Shown: piece by piece, positions 44,501 to 50,832 of the stretch
How positions within the stretch are numbered: position 1 is the stretch's first letter
Layout: every line of letters starts with the position of its first letter
DNA from: JAPPLB01 sp965208945
GTDB taxonomy: Bacteria; Acidobacteriota; Terriglobia; Bryobacterales; UBA6623
Assembly (NCBI GenBank): GCA_965208945.1
Contig: OZ242366.1
Location: 2,976,001-3,040,000 of the forward strand
Direction of reading: 5' to 3'
DNA length: 64,000 bases
Program-made: the position numbers and the translations under genes
Notes under the pieces: model-generated
What the model was told of the DNA's origin: nothing
What the model saw: the letters and a program-made list of their open reading frames with translations, nothing else
Database searches by the model: none

Positions 44501-44865
44501 GCGCCCATGCGAACCCACGCCGTGAAATCCTCAATCTGCTCCGCACCGAGTCTTCCGGTGGGGGGCATCTTCAGCTCGGGATCGCGATAGGAGATCGCTT
44601 TGATCAACAGGCTCGTTTCCGGAGACCCCGGAACGATCGCCGGACCCCGGCTGCCACCCATCGCGAGTCCCGCCCTGGAATCGAGCCGCAACTCCGCCAT
44701 CGCCTGCGTTTTGTCGCTATGGCAGGCGTAGCAATGCTCTGTCAGAACCGGCCGGATCTTCTTTTCGAAGAACTCGATGCCCTGGGAGTCGGTTTGAGCG
44801 CTCGAGACTGCCGCGCCCAGCACGGCGAGCAACAGCGAGGCGAGTTGCGGGGCTCTAGCCTGCAT
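41581..44865 (-). CDS. PSD1 / DUF1549-DUF1553 cytochrome c-type protein, second pair; start in Rep183
   Basis: 1094 residues. Signal peptide (APQLASLLLAVLGAAVSSAQ), N-terminal planctomycete-type cytochrome (EHCYACHSD), DUF1549 (RWARHWLDLVRYAETNGHEFD, CARCHDHKFDPI), an inserted beta-sandwich region of about 250 residues missing from the paralogue at 5683, and DUF1553 (ARVMVNRIWKHHFGEGIVRS to SQALMMMNNEF). The ATG lies in the left terminus of Rep183 copy 12 (minus strand GAGAAATGCAGGCTAGAGCC); later starts would cut the signal peptide. Translationally coupled to the DUF1501 gene by ATGA. Confidence 0.92.
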   Translation of the reverse strand: MQARAPQLASLLLAVLGAAVSSAQTDSQGIEFFEKKIRPVLTEHCYACHSDKTQAMAELRLDSRAGLAMGGSRGPAIVPGSPETSLLIKAISYRDPELKMPPTGRLGAEQIEDFTAWVRMGAPDPRTDEAPPSTAPVSIDIEEGRRFWSFQPIRDSLPPSVQRSGWPLNEVDNFILAALESKGLSPAVPADKRTLLRRVTFDLTGLPPTPKEIGDFLADDSPQAFQNVVERLLASPHYGERWARHWLDLVRYAETNGHEFDNNKLDAWRYRDYVIRAFNDDLPYDEFMREQIAGDLLDRPRLTPGGSSLASPVGTGIYWFGEVLNSATDSVQARADQVDNQIDVIGKAFLGLTVACARCHDHKFDPIPTADYYALAGVMHSTDIREAVVDSPEREREIAGWAARLAGTNGKIHELLAPVPERLAARLASDLTRAADLVVGEDGYLSAEADSLHIARANQLRRALEDPSHPFHPLIRIAQIIARGEAAGFGHAVETVKAEITERSVKAASRRNDIEFEDFEKPGFPSWIVSGQAFAGGTRYRPAPDLPLADYRAEGVADSYRNGSDTFVGSLTSRKFRMPRRWLHVRLAGRGGNLVRTRLSDVRLTLVADSYKSKVFVPTGADSFEWQSAQLTTQFDRLCYFELVDRSRKGHIIVDRIVLSDSKEPPGDGPVDARVSSLLERKDIRSSGGLADAYRKLFDTVVRQQPGDRGADPLFAAVNPFPSREQAAVILPESERVQLRELQRVRARMAKSIPESSFAMSSRDEAPHDVRIHLRGNHKNLGKEVPRGFLRVISSPPAGKTSNGSGRLHVARQLARPGNPLPARVMVNRIWKHHFGEGIVRSTDNFGITGQPPTHPALLDYLAKRFIDSGWSIKAMHRLMLSSRTYRMSARSAPQAQAVDPENRLLHHMPVRRLEAEIIRDSLLAVSGSLDPALYGPSVTPHISEHQDGRGKPPRPGPLDGKSRRSLYIGVRRNFLTPLFLAFDYPLPISTIGRRNTSTVPSQALMMMNNEFVALEARRWAGRMLRDEPDPSGRIRSMFLRAFARPPSEDERREVSAFLRQQANRYDGAGIDDPRCWADLAHVLINSTEFIFIR

Positions 44866-45033
44866 TTCTCATCACCCGACGGCTGAAGCACACGAGAAAA
44901 AAGCCGTGATTCGTGTTTCGTGACTCGTGTTTCGTGAAGAACATAAAAGCCGTGATTCGTGACTCGTGATTCGTGAAAACCATTGGCGGGCCTGATTCGC
45001 GCCAGAAAGAAACGTCTTACTGGCGTTGAGCCG
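44856..45033 (+). repeat. Rep183 copy 12 (type B, right end missing)
   Basis: TAGCCTGCATTTCTCATCAC, then GACGGCTGAAGCACACGAG and two heptamer runs (44906-44936 and 44952-44975), GGGCCTGATTCGCGCCAG and GAAACGTCTTAC. It fades out by about 45033, short of the right terminus. Its left terminus holds the start codon of the PSD1 gene. Confidence 0.85.
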
Positions 45034-45047
45034 GCCCAGCGGGCAGT

Positions 45048-46466
45048 TCACCCTTGCAGGTGCATGACGACCATCTTGGTCTCCGTCATCTCTTGCACGG
45101 CGTATTTCGGTCCTTCTTTGCCGAAGCCGCTCTCCTTGAGGCCGCCGTAAGGCATCAGGTCGGCTCGCCATTGCGAACCCCAGTTGATGTGAATGTTGCC
45201 CGAATCGACCTCGCGGGCGAACTTCATGGCATTTTCGAGGTTCTCCGTGAAGATCGCCGCTGACAAGCCGTAGTTCGTGTCGTTGGCCAGCCCGATCGCT
45301 TCCTCCACGGTTTCAACCGGCGTCAAGCCAACCGCCGGGCCGAAGACCTCTTCGCGGGAAATCCGCATTTCAGGCCGCACGTCGGCCAGGATCGTGGGCG
45401 CGTGGATCGCTCCGTCGCAGCCGCCCCCGGTCACCAGGCGCGCTCCCTGGTCCTCCGCTTCGTCCACCCACTCCGCCACACGCGCCGCGTCGGACGCGCG
45501 CACCATCGGTCCCACCTTGGTTGCCTGCTCCAGCGGATTGCCGGTCGAGAGCGCTTCCACCTTGGGCTTGAGGGCGTCAATGAGATCGCCATAGATGCTC
45601 TCGTGCGTCAGAACCCGTTGCGCACTGATGCAGACCTGTCCGGCATTCGCGAAACCCGTTGCGGTAATGGCATGGGAGGCCTTTTCGAGGTCGGCGTCGG
45701 GAAGCACGATCAACGGCGCGTTGCTGCCGAGTTCCATCGTGACTTTCTTGAGGCCGGCCGTGCGGCAGATGCGCTCGCCGATGTCGCGCGAGCCGGTGAA
45801 GCTGATTTTGCGGACCCGCGGATCGCTCGCCAGGATGTCGCCGATCTCGCCTCCCGAGCCGGTGAGGCACTGGACGCCTTCTTCCGGTACGCCTGCCTCG
45901 AGCAGAATGCGGGCCAGCTTCAGCGCCGTCAGAGGGGTATCCGTCGCGGGCTTGACGATCACGCTATTCCCGCCGGCCAGCGCCGGTCCGACCTTGTGAA
46001 CGACCAGGTTCAAAGGGAAGTTGAACGGAGTGATGGCCAGCACCACACCGCAGGGCACGCGCAGGGTGAAGCCGAAGCGATTGCCGCCTCCCGACGCGCC
46101 GTCAAGCGGCACGACTTCAGAGCCGAGGCGCTTCGCTTCCTCGGCGGAACCGATCATCGTCTCGATGGCGCGGGCCACCTCGCCCCTGGACTCGCCGATG
46201 ATCTTCCCTTCCTCCAGCGTAATCGTCTCGGCGAGGTCGCCGCTTTGCTCGTCCATCAGCTCGGCGGCCCGCATCAGCAGGCGATAGCGTTCGTATCCGG
46301 AGATGCGGCGCATCCGCTTGGCGCCTTCCACGGCGAAAGCCATGGCGCGGTCGACGTCGCCGGCCGTGGCCTTGGGGATCGCATCGATCTCTGCGTTGTC
46401 GAAGGGGTTGATGACCGGGATCGTGCCGTTGCCGTCAACCCACTGTCCTGCGATGAGCATCTGCAT
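45048..46466 (-). CDS. NAD(P)-dependent aldehyde dehydrogenase
   Basis: 472 residues of the ALDH superfamily. Motifs: FNFPLNLVVHKVGPALAGGNSVIVKPA (cofactor cleft), SFTGSRDIGERI, catalytic Glu in VTMELGSNAP, catalytic Cys in FANAGQVCISAQR, and EEVFGPAVGLTPV. The overall sequence resembles the lactaldehyde/phosphonoacetaldehyde dehydrogenase branch (GNSVIVKPATDTPL, NIHINWGSQWRADLMPYGGLKESGFGKEG). Substrate unproven. It starts MQMLIAGQWVDG; its ATG is not in a repeat. Confidence 0.93.
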   Translation of the reverse strand: MQMLIAGQWVDGNGTIPVINPFDNAEIDAIPKATAGDVDRAMAFAVEGAKRMRRISGYERYRLLMRAAELMDEQSGDLAETITLEEGKIIGESRGEVARAIETMIGSAEEAKRLGSEVVPLDGASGGGNRFGFTLRVPCGVVLAITPFNFPLNLVVHKVGPALAGGNSVIVKPATDTPLTALKLARILLEAGVPEEGVQCLTGSGGEIGDILASDPRVRKISFTGSRDIGERICRTAGLKKVTMELGSNAPLIVLPDADLEKASHAITATGFANAGQVCISAQRVLTHESIYGDLIDALKPKVEALSTGNPLEQATKVGPMVRASDAARVAEWVDEAEDQGARLVTGGGCDGAIHAPTILADVRPEMRISREEVFGPAVGLTPVETVEEAIGLANDTNYGLSAAIFTENLENAMKFAREVDSGNIHINWGSQWRADLMPYGGLKESGFGKEGPKYAVQEMTETKMVVMHLQG

Positions 46467-46545
46467 GGGTTTGCTCCTGATGGTGAGGGGACCGCGTCGC
46501 GGAGAAGCTTCTACAGGATAGCGCTGATGCGGAGGCCAGGGGAGT

Positions 46546-46782
46546 TAGCCTGCATTTCTCACCACCCGACGGTCGAAGCACGCGGGAAAAAGGCCGTGAT
46601 TCGTGAAAACCTTTAGCAGGGGGCCTGGTTTGCTCCAGAAGAAATGTCTGACGGCCGGTGAACCGTAAAGTACGCCTGCGCGCGCCAAGCGGCTCGCGCC
46701 TTTTTCCTCCGCCCGGCTTGCGCCTCGTCCTGAGGGCCCTCTCACGCACTTCGCCTCGCCACATGGTGAGAAATGCAGGCTA
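46546..46782 (+). repeat. Rep183 copy 13 (type B, short)
   Basis: 237 bases from TA to TA. Type B with only one heptamer (GTGATTC), AACCTTTAGCAGGGGGCCTGG, AGAAGAAATGTCTGACGG, AACCGTAAAGTACGCC, the TTTTTCCTCCGCCCGG linker and the standard right module. Good reference for the type B backbone. Confidence 0.92.
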
Positions 46783-47041
46783 GTTCCGAATCGAGGGCGT
46801 CCGGAGCCGCGGCGAACAGCGCTCGTCGTGAGTCCGGCCAGGAACGGCGGACGGTGCGCGGACACTGGCTCAGGGGCACAATATGCCGCCCATGCCGCCC
46901 CATGCCGCGCCACAACGCGCAGGGAAGCAGCGACCGGGCGGCAGGTGTGCGGCAGGTGCGGCAGATGCGCGGCTGGTGCGGGGGCCCGGGCGGCTGGTTT
47001 TGACCGATGTCAAGGCCGCTGGATCAGGGATTTGTTTCTGG
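46783..47041. other. GC-rich intergenic stretch with short direct repeats
   Basis: About 260 bases without a supported gene. Around 46880-46990 it holds imperfect repeats: CCGCCCATGCCGCCCCATGCC, then GCGGCAGGTG twice and GCGGCTGGT twice. These look like slippage products; no reading frame is convincing. Confidence 0.4.
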
Positions 47042-47371
47042 TCAGAGAGTCAAGACGTAGGCGATGACGTTGTCTTTCTCTTCCTGCGTGATCAGCTTTT
47101 CGAACGCCGGCATGCCGTTGCCGCCCTTGTTGAGGTTATCGAGGAGGTTGTCATAGGTGGCGTCCTTGCCGCTGGGAAGCTTGCCGTCCTTGACGCCTTG
47201 GAGGCCGGGGCCGATCTTTTTTTCCTTGTTGTCCGCGTTATGGCAGAGGGCGCACTTGGTTTCGAACAACTCCTTGCCTGCTTCCGCGTCTCCATCCCCC
47301 TCTGCCGCGAATGCCGGCACGCCCATGAGCGCGGCCGTGAGAACAACAATCCCTGTCATCAAGCGAACCAT
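47042..47371 (-). CDS. Small exported c-type cytochrome
   Basis: About 109 residues. Signal peptide (LMTGIVVLTAALMGVPAFA) and a class I cytochrome c fold with one haem site, ETKCALCHNAD, and a distal Met ligand in GGNGMPAFEKLI. C-terminal helix EEKDNVIAYVLTL. Periplasmic electron carrier; partner unknown. The ATG at 47371 has AGGGAGGT about 11 bases upstream, better than the TTG at 47398. Confidence 0.93.
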   Translation of the reverse strand: MVRLMTGIVVLTAALMGVPAFAAEGDGDAEAGKELFETKCALCHNADNKEKKIGPGLQGVKDGKLPSGKDATYDNLLDNLNKGGNGMPAFEKLITQEEKDNVIAYVLTL

Positions 47372-47469
47372 GTTTCGATTAACCTCCCTGCGGGACAAAT
47401 GAAACCACTATTCTAACTGATTCCGGCGCATCGTCCGTCATCCTCCACGATGCGTTTCGAGGACCGTCT

Positions 47470-48135
47470 TTGTCCCAAGCGATCGCCGTTTTTGCGAAGG
47501 CGCCCTTGCCGGGCCGCGTCAAAACGCGTCTGCGGACCTGCATGACCGCCGCTCAGGCCGCCGAGCTGCATGCGGCCTTCGCCGCGGACACCTGGCGAAG
47601 GCTGGCGGTGCTGATCGGCGTGAGACGCTATCTCTATTGCGACCAGGCCTGGGAACCGTTCGAGGAGCTGGCCGGCCCGGAACACTTCGCCATCCAGCAC
47701 GGCGCCGATCTGGGGGCGCGGATGCTCAACTGCATGAAGGAGCTGTCGTTGCGCAGGCACGACCGCATTCTCCTGCTCGGAAGCGACAGCCCCACGTTGC
47801 CCATCGCACATGTCGAGCAGGCCTTCCTGGCGCTCGATCGCACGGACACCGTCCTGGGACCGACCGCGGACGGCGGCTACTACGCCGCCGGCTGCCGCCG
47901 GCCCGATACACGCATGTTCGCCGGGGTGACCTGGTCAAGCGAGGATACGCTCCGCGAGACGGAAGCCGCCTTTCGCGCCTGTTCTTTGAGCGTTTCGCAT
48001 CTTCCCGAATGGTACGACGTCGACACCGGGGCCGAGCTGGCGCGGCTGGCTGCGGAGCCTGGCTTGCCGCCGAACACGCGCCGTTGGTTGGACGGCAACC
48101 CCGACGTGATGAAGGCGGTTTCCGGCGGCCGATGA
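47470..48135 (+). CDS. TIGR04282/DUF2064 family glycosyltransferase-like protein
   Basis: 221 residues. N-terminal AIAVFAKAPLPGRVKTRL (nucleotidyl/glycosyltransferase A-type loop), GADLGARMLNCM, LLLGSDSPTLP (DxD-like DSP), GPTADGGYYAAG, and the C-terminal EWYDVDTGAELARL. Members are linked to arsenosugar biosynthesis in some bacteria and often sit near molybdopterin-like transferases; here no such context is seen. TTG start at 47470. Its stop TGA directly touches Rep183 copy 14. Confidence 0.87.
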   Translation: MSQAIAVFAKAPLPGRVKTRLRTCMTAAQAAELHAAFAADTWRRLAVLIGVRRYLYCDQAWEPFEELAGPEHFAIQHGADLGARMLNCMKELSLRRHDRILLLGSDSPTLPIAHVEQAFLALDRTDTVLGPTADGGYYAAGCRRPDTRMFAGVTWSSEDTLRETEAAFRACSLSVSHLPEWYDVDTGAELARLAAEPGLPPNTRRWLDGNPDVMKAVSGGR

Positions 48136-48318
48136 TAGCCTGCATTTCTCACCACCCGACGGCCGAAGCACGCGATACGACCGCCAGGACTTCGTTGCGC
48201 TTGCTTGCCGTGCTCAACGTACTGTTCAAGTACGCCTGCGCGCGCCAAGCGGCTCGCGCCTCGTCCTGACGGCCCTCTCACGCACTTCGCCTCGCCACGT
48301 GGTGAGAAATGCAGGCTA
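48136..48318 (+). repeat. Rep183 copy 14 (type A, complete, near consensus)
   Basis: 183 bases from TA to TA, with perfect 20-base inverted ends and an empty IS1111 site TACTGTTCAAGTACGCC. It touches the stop codons of both flanking convergent genes, and supplies the TAG of the dehydrogenase on the minus strand. Best consensus copy in the window. Confidence 0.95.
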
Positions 48319-49293
48319 GTTGTCGAACAGCGATGTGTTGACAAGGTTGGGAGGGCGTTCCCCGGCGAGCGCCGCCACGCAATTCTCGGCGGCCATCAGG
48401 CACATCTTGGTCCGTGTAGCGACGGAAGCGCTGGCGATGTGCGGCGCGAGAACGACGTTCTGCATCTCGAGCAAGCGGGGCTCGACCTCGGGTTCACGCT
48501 CGAACACGTCGAGCCCGGCGCCCGCGATCTCTCCCGCAGCCAGCGCCTCTGCGAGAGCCGGCTCATCGACCACCGGTCCCCGGGACGTGTTGATCAAGAT
48601 GGCGCTGTTCTTCATCATGGCGAGCTGCGCGGCTCCGATCAGGCCCTGTGTCGCGGGTAAGAGAGGGACGTGCAGGCTGATGAAGTCCGACTCTTTCAAG
48701 ACCGTCTCGAAGGGCACGTATTGCAGGCGCAATTCCCGCTCGATGTCCGGCGCCGCTCGCTGCACATCGCTATAGAGGACGCGCATTTCGAAGCCGAGTC
48801 CTCGCCGCGCCAGGGATTGGCCGATGCGACCCATGCCGACAATGCCCAGGGTCGCGTGATGGATGTCCGCGCCACAGAGCAGGTTGATGCGCCATTGGCT
48901 CCACTTGCCGGCGCGCAGGAAGTTGTCCGCTTCGACCAGGCGGCGGGCGGTGGCCATCAGCAGAGTAAAGGCGAAGTCCGCGGTCGTGTCGGTCAGCACC
49001 TCCGGGGTGTTCGTCACCGCGATGCCGCGTTCGGTGGCGGCGGCGACGTCGATATTGTCGAAACCGACCGCTACGTTGGAGATGACCTTCAAATCCGGCA
49101 AGGCGGAAATCACTTCCGCGTTGAACTTGTCGGTCAGTTGGCCCACAGCACCCTGTTTACCGCGCAAGCGATCGAGCAACTCCCCGGCCGGCATGCTGTG
49201 GTCGGATTCGTGATAGTCGAGGTCGGTCCGGCCGCTCAAATAGTCGATCGCCGACGGGTAGATGCGTTTCGTGACGAGAACAGCCGGTTTCAT
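48316..49293 (-). CDS. D-isomer-specific 2-hydroxyacid dehydrogenase (glyoxylate reductase-like)
   Basis: 325 residues. NAD motif LGIVGMGRIGQSLARR, catalytic Arg in NTSRGPVVDE, Glu in GLDVFEREPEVEP and His in LAPHIASAS, as in glyoxylate/hydroxypyruvate reductases. Substrate-domain signature SNVAVGFDNIDVAAATERGI. The ATG at 49293 fits the family start (MKPAVLVTKRIYP). An upstream in-frame ATG at 49395 lies in Rep183 copy 15 and would translate the second repeat family; not preferred. Stop TAG from Rep183 copy 14. Confidence 0.93.
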   Translation of the reverse strand: MKPAVLVTKRIYPSAIDYLSGRTDLDYHESDHSMPAGELLDRLRGKQGAVGQLTDKFNAEVISALPDLKVISNVAVGFDNIDVAAATERGIAVTNTPEVLTDTTADFAFTLLMATARRLVEADNFLRAGKWSQWRINLLCGADIHHATLGIVGMGRIGQSLARRGLGFEMRVLYSDVQRAAPDIERELRLQYVPFETVLKESDFISLHVPLLPATQGLIGAAQLAMMKNSAILINTSRGPVVDEPALAEALAAGEIAGAGLDVFEREPEVEPRLLEMQNVVLAPHIASASVATRTKMCLMAAENCVAALAGERPPNLVNTSLFDN

Positions 49294-49385
49294 AAGTTTT
49301 TTTCTTCGCTCACCAAGGTTCACCTGCGAGTCAAGTTGACGCGGCGGTCCGTTATCCCGCTTGCCCGTCCGAGACGGAGCTTCGA
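49294..49385 (+). repeat. Second dispersed repeat family, unit 3
   Basis: TTTTTTTCTTCGCTCACCAAG, CGAGTCAAGTTGACGCGG, CGGTCCGTTATCCCGCTTGC and GAGACGGAGCTTCGA; matches the tandem units at 36351-36531 and directly abuts Rep183 copy 15. It lies upstream of the hydroxyacid dehydrogenase start on the other strand. Confidence 0.72.
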
Positions 49386-49567
49386 TAGCCTGCATTTCTC
49401 ACCACCCGACGGTCGAAGCACGCGATACGACCGCCAGGACTTCGTTGCGCTTGCTTGCCGTGCTCAACGTACTGTCAAGTACGCCTGCGCGCGCCAAGCG
49501 GCTCGCGCCTCGTCCTGACGGCCCTCTCACGCACTTCACCTCGCCACGTGGTGAGAAATGCAGGCTA
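49386..49567 (+). repeat. Rep183 copy 15 (type A, complete)
   Basis: 182 bases from TA to TA with perfect inverted ends. One base is missing in the IS1111 site (TACTGTCAAGTACGCC). It lies between two divergent dehydrogenase genes. Confidence 0.93.
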
Positions 49568-49651
49568 GTGACACATTGTGTCACAGGCTTTCGAAGTCGT
49601 ACAATTGGGGATTTTGCGGCAGCGTCTTGGACGCATTTTCAGGAGCGACAG

Positions 49652-50545
49652 ATGGCGAAACTCGGATTTCTCGGACTCGGACTCATGGGCGGCCCCATGG
49701 CCACCAACCTTCTCAAAGCCGAGCACGATGTCGCTGTCTGGAGCCATACCTCCGCGAAGGCCAAGGCCCTGGCGGACCGGTTCGAGAACGCCACCTATTG
49801 CGAGACGCCCAAGGCGGTCGGCGAATCCGCCGACTGCGTTTTCCTGTGCGTCGGGAATACCGAGATGTCGGAGAACGTTCTCATCGGCGAGAACGGCGTG
49901 GCGGACGGCATCAAGCCCGGAAGCGTCGTGGCCGATTGCAGCACCATCGCCCCGACGGCGGCCCGGAGGATTGCCGCAGCGCTCGAGAAGAAGGAAGTGG
50001 AGTTCCTCGACGCTCCCTGCACAGGCTCGACCCCCGGGGCGATCGGCGGTACGCTGACCTTCATGATTGGCGGGAGCGAGGAGGTTTTCGAGAGCGTCCG
50101 GGAGTATTTCCTGCCGATGGGGCAAACGCTCTTCTATTGCGGTTCGCAGGGCATGGGGTTGCACGCCAAGCTTTCGCAGAACCTCGTGCTCGCCAACATG
50201 ATGCAAGGCTTCATCGAGGGCATGGTCCTGGCGACGAAGGCCGGCGTCAAGCCGGAGTTGATGCTCGAAGTGCTCAACGCAAGCGCCGCCAAAGCCGGGC
50301 TCATCAGCTTCAAGGCGCCGTACATCTTCGATCGCAAGTTCGACGCGGCCTTCCCGCTCAAGTGGATGCACAAGGATGTGGGCCTCATGCTCGAGTCGGG
50401 CAACGAGATGAAGGTACCGCTGCCGGCCACGTCGCTGGTTCATGAACTGTTCGGGGCCAGTATCGCGAAAGGCCACGGCGACGAAGACTTCTGCTCGGTG
50501 GTCACCCTGCTGGAGGAGTGGGCAGGAGTGGAAGTAAAGAGATAG
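49652..50545 (+). CDS. NAD(P)-dependent beta-hydroxyacid dehydrogenase (3-hydroxyisobutyrate dehydrogenase family)
   Basis: 297 residues. NAD motif LGFLGLGLMGGPMATNLLKA, substrate motif DAPCTGSTPGAIGGTLTFMIGG (family DAPVSGG-type), and the catalytic Lys in the GLHAKLSQNLVLANMMQGF helix. It may reduce succinic semialdehyde or glyoxylate (GLYR-type) or act on hydroxyisobutyrate. ATG at 49652 with AGGAG eight bases upstream. Longer in-frame starts run through Rep183 copy 15. Stop TAG lies at the truncated left edge of Rep183 copy 16. Confidence 0.93.
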   Translation: MAKLGFLGLGLMGGPMATNLLKAEHDVAVWSHTSAKAKALADRFENATYCETPKAVGESADCVFLCVGNTEMSENVLIGENGVADGIKPGSVVADCSTIAPTAARRIAAALEKKEVEFLDAPCTGSTPGAIGGTLTFMIGGSEEVFESVREYFLPMGQTLFYCGSQGMGLHAKLSQNLVLANMMQGFIEGMVLATKAGVKPELMLEVLNASAAKAGLISFKAPYIFDRKFDAAFPLKWMHKDVGLMLESGNEMKVPLPATSLVHELFGASIAKGHGDEDFCSVVTLLEEWAGVEVKR

Positions 50546-50832
50546 GCTCAAGGCCGTGATTCGTGAAAAACCATAAAAGCCGTGTTTCGTGACTCGTGTC
50601 TCGTGTTTCGTGACCCAAAAACCCAAGCAGGTGGTACGGCCGTTGCTCCAAGGCGGCTTGCGTTAAGGCCATGTTTCAGGAAAGCCTTATTTCGTGTTTC
50701 GTGACCTGAGGGGTGTAGGAGGCGATTTGGCAAGTACGCCTGCGCGCGCCTTTTTCCTCCGCCCGGCTTGCGCCTAGTCCTGACGGCCCTCTCACGCACT
50801 TCACCTCGCCGCGTGGTGAGAAATGCAGGCTA
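50546..50832 (+). repeat. Rep183 copy 16 (type B, left end missing)
   Basis: Begins GCTCAAGGCCGTGATTCG after the upstream stop. It has several heptamers (GTGTTTC, GTGACTC, GTGTCTC, GTGTTTC around 50580-50607, and GTGTTTC again near 50695), a 100-base unrelated middle, the linker and a standard right end. Its terminal CTA is the stop of the propeller gene on the minus strand. Confidence 0.85.

Noticed and set aside
49361..49651. Upstream extension of the beta-hydroxyacid dehydrogenase through Rep183 copy 15
   Set aside because: The frame is open by chance in the repeat. The ATG at 49652 has an AGGAG site and begins the NAD-binding fold in the usual place.
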